A stretch of 32,417 nucleotides of DNA from Candidatus Tabaqchalia intestinavium. Lineage in GTDB: Bacteria > Bacillota > Clostridia > Oscillospirales > CAJFTT01. Under the pieces are notes generated by a model. That model was given only the letters and a program-made list of their open reading frames with translations. It made no database searches and was not told the DNA's origin. The position numbers and the translations under genes are program-made. Positions within the stretch are counted from its first letter, which is position 1, and every line of letters starts with the position of its first letter. Positions 15,183-23,486 of the stretch are shown here, in pieces. The DNA lies in the NCBI GenBank assembly GCA_904420005.1, contig CAJFTT010000017.1, positions 1-32,417 on the forward strand, in the 5' to 3' direction.

Positions 15183-17114
15183 TCAAAACTCCCCATGATA
15201 ACGGATTTGTTCCTGGATCATACTGCTTTCCAGGCCGTAATATTTGTCAAAGAAGCCACTTTCGTATTCCTCCCCGATTCCCATATCTGCACGCAGGGCA
15301 TGATTGTAATAGGGGGAGAGAATTGACAGGAGACCCGCCAATTTATCGCTGTGAAATTTCACTTCAGCTGCGAAAGAATTGAAGGTGACGTTGTTAGTAT
15401 GGAGCATGAGAATCGCTGCTTTTTCGTAGGAGGTCAATACATTGGAATTTTGCAGAAGAATGGCGCCGTCGTCAAACGAAAAGACTGTATATCCGGCCTT
15501 CTGGTTCAATTCCAGCAATGCTGTTGGGATACGGTCGTTCTGAGGAAGCTCGAAATAAAGATCCGGCGCCGGAAGCGATCCGTTAACTGCTGTGCTGGCC
15601 AAAAATTCCACATATTGCTCCGCAATCAGGTAAGATCCGTCTGACGCCGGGTTACTGAAATAATCGCGCATGGCGGAAGAATATGTGATATCGTCATCCA
15701 GAATAACCCGATCAATTTCATCATAGAGCGCCTGTTTGTTGGCGTTATTCGGCGCAGCCACGCAGGAAAACAGCTTATCAATTTCAAAATTGATAAAAGG
15801 GATGCTGACGCTGGGATTGTCGCCATCATATCCGTCCGTTTCCTGCTCCCGCATTTTGACAAGACCGTAGACGTGCCCGTTTCCATCTTCCACGGCGAAG
15901 GGATACCAGTCATCATAAAATTTATCAACCGCGGGTGTCGGATAATTTTCACCTGAAGCATTATATAGCGTTGGAACGCCAGCCTCCAGAAGAATATCCC
16001 CTAGAGATTTGAAGCACAGGAAGAAACCATCGCTGGTACGCTTAATATCGATGGAATCAATCCAACCCTCATGAAGGAAAACATCAAATTTGGCAGGTGT
16101 TTTCCCAATTAGGGCCTCTTCAAATACCCATTTTTGTGAGTCGTCGCCTGTAAATTCCATTGTCTGCACAGAAGCATTATCCCCGCTTCCGGAAACGCCT
16201 AAGCAGAGAGAACGATTAGAGCACTGCGGCACAATGCGGAAACTCGTGTAAGCATCCGTTGGAATGATTTCAAAATTCTGCGCGTCAGAAGAAGGGTAAT
16301 TTCCGCTAATTTCGGCATTACGCCCTTCAGTATCTCCCCCATTGGAAACATTCAGGAAAAGGTTCTGGTCAAGCGCACTATTGATTCTATAGTGTCCGTC
16401 AAGCCCACGCGCAACCCGCCACTTTTGATTTGTTTGCCCATTGAAGGTATATTGATTTACAGGGGTGAACCAACTTGTATTGCCATTATACACATCCAGA
16501 TACTTTCCGGTTTCTACGTTTTTTATAAAATAAAATCCGATGTCTAAATACCAATAATCCATGACGCGCTCTAAATACCATTTTTGATAAACAGAACCTG
16601 TATAAGCAGATAGAGTAACATTACCTGGAGAATTGCTTGCCGTTCCTTCTGCGGTTCCATCGGAGGTCCCACATGCGCTAAGCACCAGAGTATTTTGCGC
16701 GCTATAAGCTATTCTGTACTGGCCGTTTCCAATATATTCCATATCCATTAGACATCTGCCCGGCGTTGTACTGCCCGATAAGACAATATTGCCGGAAGCG
16801 TCAGCTTCCAGATACCGCCCAATTCCATTTTGACTGCATCTTGCGTAAATCATATAAGCATCGGAAGCTTTTTTGTATTGCAGTCGAAAAATTTGGGAAT
16901 CAGAGTCTCCTAAACTCATCTGATATACATTCGTTCCCATAACATCCAACCCGTTATGGACGGTCAGATATTTTCCGCTCCCGGCATTCCGCAGACGATA
17001 TAGGCCATAATCAACAATGCCGGCGAGTTCGGCCGCTTCCGCTTTCATAGGCAAAAAACATACAAGAAGAAAAGCAGCGGATAGAATTGTTGCAAATAAT
17101 TTTCGGACTTTCAT
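15183..17114 (-). CDS. Secreted protein with two ricin-type beta-trefoil lectin domains and a novel C-terminal region
   Basis: A signal peptide (MKVRKLFATILSAAFLLVCF, cleavage after AEA near residue 28) is followed by two ricin-B-like domains at about 33-185 and 190-335. These show the repeated pattern of G-x-Y-x-L/I-x-N ... GKYL-x-V and QKW motifs (YQKWYL, NQKWRV, SQKWVF). Residues 340-643 match nothing I know; they contain several Asp-rich and aromatic stretches and no sortase signal or membrane helix. It is probably a secreted carbohydrate-binding protein with an uncharacterised effector or enzyme domain. The gene is far more AT-rich than its surroundings, with a weak Shine-Dalgarno (TAGG), suggesting horizontal acquisition. 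It is followed by the small membrane protein. Confidence 0.85.
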   Translation of the reverse strand: MKVRKLFATILSAAFLLVCFLPMKAEAAELAGIVDYGLYRLRNAGSGKYLTVHNGLDVMGTNVYQMSLGDSDSQIFRLQYKKASDAYMIYARCSQNGIGRYLEADASGNIVLSGSTTPGRCLMDMEYIGNGQYRIAYSAQNTLVLSACGTSDGTAEGTASNSPGNVTLSAYTGSVYQKWYLERVMDYWYLDIGFYFIKNVETGKYLDVYNGNTSWFTPVNQYTFNGQTNQKWRVARGLDGHYRINSALDQNLFLNVSNGGDTEGRNAEISGNYPSSDAQNFEIIPTDAYTSFRIVPQCSNRSLCLGVSGSGDNASVQTMEFTGDDSQKWVFEEALIGKTPAKFDVFLHEGWIDSIDIKRTSDGFFLCFKSLGDILLEAGVPTLYNASGENYPTPAVDKFYDDWYPFAVEDGNGHVYGLVKMREQETDGYDGDNPSVSIPFINFEIDKLFSCVAAPNNANKQALYDEIDRVILDDDITYSSAMRDYFSNPASDGSYLIAEQYVEFLASTAVNGSLPAPDLYFELPQNDRIPTALLELNQKAGYTVFSFDDGAILLQNSNVLTSYEKAAILMLHTNNVTFNSFAAEVKFHSDKLAGLLSILSPYYNHALRADMGIGEEYESGFFDKYYGLESSMIQEQIRYHGEF

Positions 17115-17136
17115 TTTAACAACCTATTTTTATCAA

Positions 17137-17165
17137 ATTATACCACAGTCTCAAAGAAAAGTAAA
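17137..17165 (-). promoter_or_regulatory. Promoter of the lectin operon
   Basis: On the minus strand TTTACT (17165-17160) and TATAAT (17142-17137) are separated by 17 bases. The -10 is preceded by TGG, giving an extended -10. The start codon follows after about 22 bases. Confidence 0.8.
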
Positions 17166-17189
17166 TAGAATATTCAAAATTATTTCAAT

Positions 17190-17219
17190 TTTTTCAGGCG
17201 GTTTAATCCGCCTGAAAAA
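17190..17219. repeat. Perfect inverted repeat between divergent lectin and dac genes
   Basis: TTTTTCAGGCGG (17190-17201) and CCGCCTGAAAAA (17208-17219) form a 12-bp stem with a TTTAAT loop. It has A/T runs on both sides, like a bidirectional terminator, but lies between divergent genes upstream of both. It may be an operator, an insulating terminator, or the trace of the insert's right edge. Confidence 0.8.
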
Positions 17220-17342
17220 TTCCCGTTTTGTCCGCCGGTTGGACATATGCGGGCGCGCGGCGCATATATATTGCATGAGAAACGATGCGCTTGAAACAAA
17301 GGCGGGCGGGAAAAGGCAGGCGCCCCGGTTTCAAGGAAAGGG

Positions 17343-18590
17343 ATGGTCAGAGAGATGAAACGAAGATTGTTATCCATGCTGCTCAGCCTTGCGCTGTGCG
17401 TCATGCCCGCGGCGACGGTATTGGCCGACGAGCGCGACGACCCGCCCCCGGCGGTGGAGGAGCTGGAGAACCAGCAGGAGACTCCGGAATACTGGCATAC
17501 GGCGGCGCCGACCATCGCGGTAGGGGAACCCATCGAGCTGACGGCCAAGTCGGCGATCCTGATGGAAGCTTCGACCGGGCGGGTGCTCTATGAACTGCAG
17601 GCCGACGACGAGCTGCCGCCCGCCTCGGTGACGAAGATCATGACGATCCTGCTCATCGTGGAAGCCATCGATTCGGGCAAGATCACGCTCGACGACCCCG
17701 TCACCTGCAGCACGCGCGCCAGCCAGATGGGCGGTTCGCAAATCTGGCTCAAGGAAGGCGAAACCATGAGCGTGCACGAGCTGCTCAAGGCGACGGTCAT
17801 CGGCTCGGCCAACGACGCGACGTTGGCGCTGGCGGAATATGTCGGCGGCAGCGAGGAGGCGTTTATCTCCATGATGAACCAGCGCGCCGCGGAGCTGGGG
17901 ATGGAGCATACGGTGTTCGTCAATACCAACGGCCTGCCCGCCGAGGGACATTATTCCTCCGCGCGGGACATCGCCCTGATGTCGCGCGAGTTGCTGCGCC
18001 ACAGTCTCATTTTTGACTATACCACCATCTGGATGGACAGCCTGCGCAACGGGGAAACCCAGCTGGTCAACACCAACAAGCTCATCCGCTTTTATAACGG
18101 GGCGACAGGCCTCAAGACCGGCTCCACCGACGAGGCGGGCTATTGCCTGTCGGCGACGGCCAGCCGCGATGACCTCGACCTGATCGCGGTCGTGCTGGGC
18201 AGCCCCAGCGGCGCGGAGCGGTTCGACGACGCCAAGCGCCTGCTGGACTATGGATTTTCCAATTACACCATCGTCACGCCCACGCTGCCGGCGGAGTTCG
18301 CGACCTATCCGGTGGAGAAGGGCGAGACGGACAGCGTGACGCCTGTGCCCGGCGAAGTGGCGCCCGTGCTGATGGAGAAGGGGAAAGCCGGCAGCGTGAC
18401 GGTGGAGGTCAGCGAGCCGGTGGAGCTGCAGGCGCCGGTCGAACAGGGCCAGCAGATCGGCACGATCCGCGTGCTGCTCGACGGACAGGAGATTTCGCAG
18501 ACGCCGCTTTACGCCGCGCAGGGCGTCAAGAAGCTGTCGCTGTGGATGTGCTTCAAGCGGATGCTGGAAGGGCTGTTCACGCTGAGCTGA
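17343..18590 (+). CDS. D-alanyl-D-alanine carboxypeptidase (S11, DacF/PBP5 type)
   Basis: This low-molecular-weight penicillin-binding protein trims the terminal D-Ala from peptidoglycan stem peptides. The active-site motifs are SVTK (S95, K98), SAN (155-157) and KTG (258-260). A signal peptide covers about residues 5-28 (KRRLLSMLLSLALCV) and a C-terminal beta-domain begins near 320. A hydrophobic/amphipathic end (LWMCFKRMLEGLFTL) is the usual membrane anchor. I use ATG 17343, 5 bases after AAGGA; ATG 17355 (MKRRLL) is an equally natural signal-peptide start, 12 bases after AAAGGG. The gene is divergent from the lectin operon and is followed by a strong hairpin. In Bacillus, dacF is sporulation-specific; no such promoter was clear here. 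Confidence 0.95.
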   Translation: MVREMKRRLLSMLLSLALCVMPAATVLADERDDPPPAVEELENQQETPEYWHTAAPTIAVGEPIELTAKSAILMEASTGRVLYELQADDELPPASVTKIMTILLIVEAIDSGKITLDDPVTCSTRASQMGGSQIWLKEGETMSVHELLKATVIGSANDATLALAEYVGGSEEAFISMMNQRAAELGMEHTVFVNTNGLPAEGHYSSARDIALMSRELLRHSLIFDYTTIWMDSLRNGETQLVNTNKLIRFYNGATGLKTGSTDEAGYCLSATASRDDLDLIAVVLGSPSGAERFDDAKRLLDYGFSNYTIVTPTLPAEFATYPVEKGETDSVTPVPGEVAPVLMEKGKAGSVTVEVSEPVELQAPVEQGQQIGTIRVLLDGQEISQTPLYAAQGVKKLSLWMCFKRMLEGLFTLS

Positions 18591-18622
18591 CGAGCGTCAA
18601 GGGGGAACGGGGAGTTTTGGCT

Positions 18623-18675
18623 GCCGGGTGCGGCGCGCAGGCGAGGGGACTGCGCGCCGCACCCGGCCTGGTTTT
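18623..18675 (+). terminator. Terminator of the D,D-carboxypeptidase gene
   Basis: An 18-bp perfect stem (18623-18640 with 18650-18667) has a 9-base loop and is followed by CTGGTTTTG. The stem is very stable; the T-tract is short. Confidence 0.8.
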
Positions 18676-19072
18676 GCGCAGAAAAGCGGGGAGCCGCGCG
18701 CGGCGAACGGCAGAAGGGTCCGGCCCGGCGCAAGTTAAATGCGCTGTCAGGAGGAGGGAACGATACTTGCGCGGGCCGGGGCGGCGAAATCCTGCGGGCG
18801 CAGGGCTGCGCCGCGCGTTTGTGCAGACGGGCAGAAGCGCCCCGGCGGGGGAGGAGTACACCGGCGGAGGCGATGCACCGTGCGGGGGTGGGATTCTGCG
18901 GCCGCTACCCCCGCTGCGAATGTGGCGGATTTGCCGCGGCAGGCGTTCACCTCTGCCGCCTGCAATACTTGCCCTGTCGCGGATATGGCAGGCTTGCTCT
19001 GCGGACAAACGTTCGCCTCCGCCGCCGGCAGCGCCCGCTCTGCCGTAGAGGCAGTAGACTTGCCCGGCACGT
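18676..19072. repeat. Gene-free interval with degenerate tandem repeats of about 62-66 bp
   Basis: Three diverged units are visible from about 18915 to 19070. They share a TTGCC...GCGTTC.CCTC.GCCGCC core (for example near 18931, 18994 and 19060). On the minus strand they encode a low-complexity peptide with units beginning NVPGKS, NVCPQSKP and NACRGKS. That reading frame (18747-19076) starts with an ATG overlapping the stop of the AraC-type gene as ATGA. No family match, so I treat it as repeat DNA rather than a gene. Confidence 0.5.
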
Positions 19073-20092
19073 TCATTTTGCGCCCGCTTCGCCGTCCGCC
19101 CTGCCGCGCGCCTGCCGGAACATCCGCGGCGTCATGCCGTAGGTCTGCCGGAACAGACGGTGGAAATAGCTGCTGTTGTCATAGCCGACCTCCGGCACGA
19201 TGGCTTCCACCGGCAGGTCGGTCGTCAGCAGCAGATGCGCCGCCCGGCGCATGCGTTCCTGCTGCAGCAGCGTTTTGAAGGTGCAGCCCGTGTAGCGCCG
19301 CACCAGCTTGCTGACGGTGTAGTCGCGCGCGCCGGCCTGCGCGGCGAAGGCCTCCAGCGACGCTTCGTCCGGCTGCTGGGAGATATACCGCAGCGCGGAA
19401 AAGACGAGATTCTGCTCCGCTTCCCGCGCGCCGCCCCGCGGCAGCGTGTCGGTGCATTCCATCAGGTGCAGCAGCAACAGCCCCATCGTGGTCTGGCTGA
19501 TCGCCTGGCTGAAGCGGCGCGGCTCGACCACCGAACGGATGAGGTTCTCCACCAGGTTCTGCACCTGCGGCACCTGCCGCGTCTGGAAATGCAGGTACCC
19601 CGGCCCGCCGCCCTCGGCGCGCAGCAGGCTGAGAAAAAAGCCGCGCAGCGCGTTGTCGCCCGGCAGCGTCGCCATGGCGCTGCGGAAAAATTCCGGCAGC
19701 ACGATGAAGTTGACCGCCACGTCCCCCTCCGCCGCCGGCAGGATCTCCTGCGTGGCGCGCGGACTGAGGAACAGCAGCTCCCCCTGCCGCAGCGTCAGGC
19801 GCGTCTGTCCGTTGAGGATATGCGTCGTCTCGCCGCAGCACATGTAGATGATCTCAATATAATTGTGCCGGTGCTGCGGGAAGTGCACGAACCGCGTGTG
19901 CGGGCGCACGCGGATCAGCTCGCCCTGCGCGAGCATATGGGCGCTGTCGACGACGAACGCCCCCGCCGGCCGGGCGGCGGGGCCGCCGGCCTTGTCCGCG
20001 GCGTAAAGATCGGTCTGCACGGCTTGCCCCGCGAGGATCGCTTCCTCCTCGGGGGTGACGCGCCGCAGCCGCGCGAGCAGCGCAGCGTCCAT
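19073..20092 (-). CDS. AraC-family transcriptional regulator, probably of rhamnose genes
   Basis: The N-terminal half has a cupin-like sensor with HFPQHRHNYIEIIYM and GETTHILNGQ. The C-terminal about 100 residues are a double helix-turn-helix AraC/XylS domain (DYTVSKLVRRYTGCTFKTLLQQERMRRA, then VEAIVPEVGYDNSSYFHRLFRQTYGMTPRMFR). The 339-residue length is somewhat longer than E. coli RhaS or RhaR. ATG 20092 is preceded by AAGGAGG. It is divergent from rhaB and next to the whole rhaBAD set, so a rhamnose-responsive activator is the natural inference, though the ligand is not shown by sequence. Its stop codon overlaps a downstream ATG within repeat DNA. Confidence 0.88.
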   Translation of the reverse strand: MDAALLARLRRVTPEEEAILAGQAVQTDLYAADKAGGPAARPAGAFVVDSAHMLAQGELIRVRPHTRFVHFPQHRHNYIEIIYMCCGETTHILNGQTRLTLRQGELLFLSPRATQEILPAAEGDVAVNFIVLPEFFRSAMATLPGDNALRGFFLSLLRAEGGGPGYLHFQTRQVPQVQNLVENLIRSVVEPRRFSQAISQTTMGLLLLHLMECTDTLPRGGAREAEQNLVFSALRYISQQPDEASLEAFAAQAGARDYTVSKLVRRYTGCTFKTLLQQERMRRAAHLLLTTDLPVEAIVPEVGYDNSSYFHRLFRQTYGMTPRMFRQARGRADGEAGAK

Positions 20093-20149
20093 GAAGCAGC
20101 GCCTCCTTTTTGCCCGGCTGGCTTATGGGACAGCCGGCCGTTTTTCTTT

Positions 20150-20178
20150 ATCATAGCATATCGACCGGCGGTTGGCAA
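20150..20178 (-). promoter_or_regulatory. Promoter of the AraC-type regulator
   Basis: On the minus strand TTGCCA (20178-20173) and TATGAT (20155-20150) are 17 bases apart. The leader holds a hairpin CCGGCTG/CAGCCGG (about 20113-20138) before the ribosome binding site. Confidence 0.75.
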
Positions 20179-20207
20179 ATCCGGACGGTAAATCGGCAAA
20201 AGACGAC

Positions 20208-20237
20208 CTGACATTCCCTGCCCCTGCGCGGTATAAT
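20208..20237 (+). promoter_or_regulatory. Promoter of rhaB
   Basis: CTGACA (20208-20213) and TATAAT (20232-20237) are 18 bases apart. It lies about 30 bases from the -35 of the divergent regulator promoter, so one bound regulator could influence both. Confidence 0.75.
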
Positions 20238-20348
20238 GACGACAGAGAAAAGCGCGCGGAACAGACGGCGCGCAACGGAAAACGGCCCGCCGGCCGGGCG
20301 CGGGACAAGCCTGTGCCCCGCCGGCAAAAGACGACAGGAGGGATGAAA

Positions 20349-21755
20349 ATGGCGCAATCGCCCTATTACCTGGCGGTGGACATCGGCGCGTCGAGCGGAC
20401 GGCATATTCTGGGCCATCTGGAAGACGGGCGGCTGGTGCTGGAGGAGATCCACCGCTTTTCCAACGGGCCGGTGACGGTGGACGGGCATCTGTGCTGGGA
20501 ACCGGACCGGCTGTTCGCGGAGATCCTCGCGGGGATGCGCCGCGCGGGCGAGCTGGGCAAGGCGCCGCGGAGCGTGGCGGTGGACACCTGGGCGGTGGAT
20601 TACGTCCTGCTGGACGCGGACGGGGCGCGCATTGGCCGCCCGTATTGCTACCGCGACGGCCGCACCGCCGGCATGCCGGAGAAGGCTTACCGCATGGTGC
20701 CGAAAGCGGAGCTGTACGCCCGCACCGGGATCCAGGAGCAGGCGTTCAACACCGTGTTCCAGCTGCTCGCGGCGAAGGAGCAGGAGCCGGAGACGCTCGA
20801 GACGGCGGCGCAGCTGTTGTTGCTGCCGGACTACTTTCATTTCCTGCTGACAGGCGTGCGCCGCACGGAATATACCAACGCCAGCACAACACAATTGGTG
20901 CGCGCCGATACGCGGGACTGGGACTGGGCGCTGATCGACCGCTTCGGCCTGCCGCGGCGGCTGTTTGGGGAGATCTCCATGCCCGGCTGCGCGGTGGGAC
21001 CGCTGCGGGAGGAGATCGCGCGGCAGGTCGGGTACGCCTGCGAGGTTGTGCTGCCCGCGACGCACGACACCGCCTCGGCAGTGCTGGCGGTGCCGGCGCA
21101 GGGGGAGGATTTCCTCTATCTCAGCTCGGGCACCTGGTCGTTGATGGGCGCGGAGCTGCCCGCGGCGGTCACGACGCCGGACAGCATGGCCGCCAACCTC
21201 ACCAACGAGGGCGGCTGGGGCGGCACGTTCCGTTATCTGAAGAATATCATGGGCCTGTGGATGCTGCAATCGGTGCGTCGCGAGCTGCCGCGGCGGTATA
21301 CCTTCGACGAGCTGTGCGCGATGGCGGAGCAGGCGGAGATCGCCAGCCTCGTCGACTGCAACGATGCCCGCTTCCTCGCGCCGGAGAGCATGACGGCCGC
21401 GCTGCAGGCCGCCTGCCGTGAGCAGGGAGAAGCTGTGCCGGAGACGGCAGGCGAGCTCGCACGCGTGATTTACCGCAGCCTGGCCCGCTGCTATGCACAG
21501 GCCGTGGAGGAGATCGAGCGGATCTCCGGCCGGCGGTTTGGCCGGCTGCACATCGTGGGGGGCGGCTCCAACGACGATTACCTCAACCGGCTCACGGCCG
21601 AGGCCATCGGCAAGCCGGTGTTCGCCGGGCCCCCGGAAGCGACCGCCGCGGGTAATCTGCTGGCGCAGATGCTGCAGGACGGCTGTTTCCCCGACGTCGC
21701 CGCGGCGCGGGCGTGCGTCGCGCGCTCTTTCCCGCTGCGCGAATATCGGGCGTGA
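20349..21755 (+). CDS. rhaB: Rhamnulokinase
   Basis: RhaB phosphorylates L-rhamnulose to L-rhamnulose-1-phosphate with ATP. It is a FGGY-type kinase: the N-terminal phosphate loop is YLAVDIGASSGRH, followed by AVDTWAVDYVLLD, the substrate region RDGRT, ATHDTASAV with the catalytic Asp, YLSSGTWSLMG, and the C-terminal ATP-site motif LHIVGGGSNDDYLNRLTA. The 468-residue length is normal. I chose ATG 20349 because AGGAGGG ends 6 bases upstream; ATG 20343 abuts that site. It is divergent from the AraC regulator and followed, after 450 bases, by rhaA and rhaD. Confidence 0.96.
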   Translation: MAQSPYYLAVDIGASSGRHILGHLEDGRLVLEEIHRFSNGPVTVDGHLCWEPDRLFAEILAGMRRAGELGKAPRSVAVDTWAVDYVLLDADGARIGRPYCYRDGRTAGMPEKAYRMVPKAELYARTGIQEQAFNTVFQLLAAKEQEPETLETAAQLLLLPDYFHFLLTGVRRTEYTNASTTQLVRADTRDWDWALIDRFGLPRRLFGEISMPGCAVGPLREEIARQVGYACEVVLPATHDTASAVLAVPAQGEDFLYLSSGTWSLMGAELPAAVTTPDSMAANLTNEGGWGGTFRYLKNIMGLWMLQSVRRELPRRYTFDELCAMAEQAEIASLVDCNDARFLAPESMTAALQAACREQGEAVPETAGELARVIYRSLARCYAQAVEEIERISGRRFGRLHIVGGGSNDDYLNRLTAEAIGKPVFAGPPEATAAGNLLAQMLQDGCFPDVAAARACVARSFPLREYRA

Positions 21756-22205
21756 ACCCTGCGCGATCAGGGGCGCTGTCCCGCTGCCCCTAGTTCTCCC
21801 GGCAAAGTGACTGACCGCGGCGGCCGGGCGCCTGCATAGCCGCAGATTCCGAAACTGCCAGAAGGGACCCGCTTGCGGCTTTGCCTGTTTTGAGGAGGAG
21901 ATTCGGCGCCTATGGGCAAAGGGCGAATTTTCCCTGCGCCCTGTCCGCAAGGCCCGGGGAAAGCCGGCGAAACGTGACAATACAACGAGAGGGACGGAGG
22001 CCCTGCCCGCAGGCTCGGGGAAAATCAGCTCCCTGCCCCTCACGCAGACTTTTTGTTTTCTCTCCCGGGCGACAAAGAAATGCCCGCCGCCCGGGCGAAA
22101 GAGGAAATGACAGAGGCAATCCCGAAAGACCGCTGCCCAGAGACCCTGGGCACTGCGAAATCGTGTGGTTTTATTATTTTGCATCATTGTAAGGAGGAAA
22201 GAATC
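21756..22205 (+). repeat. Gap between rhaB and rhaA with degenerate repeats and a possible terminator
   Basis: AGCCGCA (21838-21844) and TGCGGCT (21874-21880), followed by TTTGCCTGTTTT, may terminate rhaB. Two units of about 62 bp follow: GCCCTGTCCGCAAGGCCCGG at 21938 and GCCCTGCCCGCAGGCTCGGG at 22000. A 23-base piece at 21914-21936 nearly matches 27602-27623. A 21-codon ORF (ATG 21912, 11 bases after AGGAGGAG) lies in the first unit; I do not claim it is translated. No promoter for rhaA was evident. Confidence 0.5.
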
Positions 22206-23459
22206 ATGACCATGAACGACCGTTACCAGGCGGCCAGGGAGCGCTATGCCGCGATGGGCGTCGACACGGACGCCGCGCTGCGCACGCTCGACGGCGTCTC
22301 CATCTCCATGCATTGCTGGCAGGGCGACGACGTGCGCGGCTTCGACCAGACCGGCCCGCTCACCGGCGGCATCCAGACCACCGGCAACTATCCCGGCCGC
22401 GCCCGCACCCCGCAGGAGCTGATGCAGGACATCGACGAGGCGCTGCGCCTCATCCCCGGCCGGCACAAGCTCAATCTGCATGCGAGCTACGCCATTTTCC
22501 GCGAGGGGGAGTTCGCTGACCGCGACGCGCTGCGTCCCGAGCATTTCGAGCCGTGGGTGCAGTTCGCGAAGGAGCGCGGGCTGGGGCTGGATTTCAACCC
22601 CACCTTCTTCTCCCATCCGCGCGCCGCGTCTTTCACGCTCTCGAGCCCGGACGAGGAAACGCGCCGCTTCTGGATCGATCACGGGCGCGCCTGCATCCGC
22701 ATCTCGCAGTATTTCGCCGAGCAGCTGGGGCAGCCCTGCGTGATGAACATCTGGATCCCCGACGGCTATAAAGACACGCCCGCCGACCGCACCGGTCCGC
22801 GCGCCCGGTTCAAGGATTCGCTCGATCAGATCCTCGCCGAGCCGTATGACCGGGAGAAGGTGTTCGTCTGCCTGGAGTCGAAGGTGTTCGGCATCGGTAT
22901 GGAGTCCTATACCGTCGGCTCGAGCGAGTTCTGCATCAATTATGCCGCGAAGAACGGGATCCTGTCTCTGCTCGACAACGGCCATTATCATCCCACGGAG
23001 GTCGTCTCGGACAAGATCTCCGCCATGCTGCTGTTCCAGGACCGCCTGGCGCTGCATGTGACGCGCGGCGTGCGCTGGGACAGCGACCATGTCGTGCGCT
23101 ATGACGACGAGACCCGCGAGATCGCGAAGGAGATCGCGCAGCCGGGCGTGCTGGAGCGCGTGTTCTTGGCGCTGGACTTCTTCGACGCGAGCATCAACCG
23201 CATCGCGGCCTGGGTCATCGGTATGCGCAATTTCCAGAAAGCGCTGCTGTCCGCGCTGCTCACGCCGCACGCCCGCTTCAAGGCGCTGCAGGACGAGGGC
23301 CGCTTCACCGAGCTGCTGGCGTTGCAGGAGGAGCTGAAAGTTTATCCGTTCGGCGACGTCTGGGAGCAGTTCTGCGCGCAGCAGGGCGTGCCCGGCACGG
23401 ACGAATGGTTTGCGGAAGTGGAACGCTACGAAGCCGACGTGCTCTCCAAACGGGACTGA
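22206..23459 (+). CDS. rhaA: L-rhamnose isomerase
   Basis: RhaA converts L-rhamnose to L-rhamnulose in a metal-dependent (Mn/Zn) TIM barrel. Diagnostic segments are SMHCWQGDDVRGF, LNLHASYAIF, LGLDFNPTFFSHP, WIPDGYKDTPADR, CLESKVFGIGMESYTVGS, LDNGHYHPTE and HVTRGVRWDSDHVV. The conserved His and Asp metal ligands are visible in the last two. The 417-residue length is normal. AAGGAGG lies before ATG 22206. It is 27 bases upstream of rhaD, forming a tight pair, with rhaB upstream across a repeat-containing gap. Confidence 0.97.
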   Translation: MTMNDRYQAARERYAAMGVDTDAALRTLDGVSISMHCWQGDDVRGFDQTGPLTGGIQTTGNYPGRARTPQELMQDIDEALRLIPGRHKLNLHASYAIFREGEFADRDALRPEHFEPWVQFAKERGLGLDFNPTFFSHPRAASFTLSSPDEETRRFWIDHGRACIRISQYFAEQLGQPCVMNIWIPDGYKDTPADRTGPRARFKDSLDQILAEPYDREKVFVCLESKVFGIGMESYTVGSSEFCINYAAKNGILSLLDNGHYHPTEVVSDKISAMLLFQDRLALHVTRGVRWDSDHVVRYDDETREIAKEIAQPGVLERVFLALDFFDASINRIAAWVIGMRNFQKALLSALLTPHARFKALQDEGRFTELLALQEELKVYPFGDVWEQFCAQQGVPGTDEWFAEVERYEADVLSKRD

Positions 23460-23486
23460 GTCGGCAGAAAAATGGAGGGGAACGAA

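Noticed and set aside
20151-23270. Minus-strand open frame of over 1000 codons opposite rhaB and rhaA
   Set aside because: It is antisense to three-part, motif-complete rhamnose genes, has no ribosome site, and its composition is that of a shadow frame.
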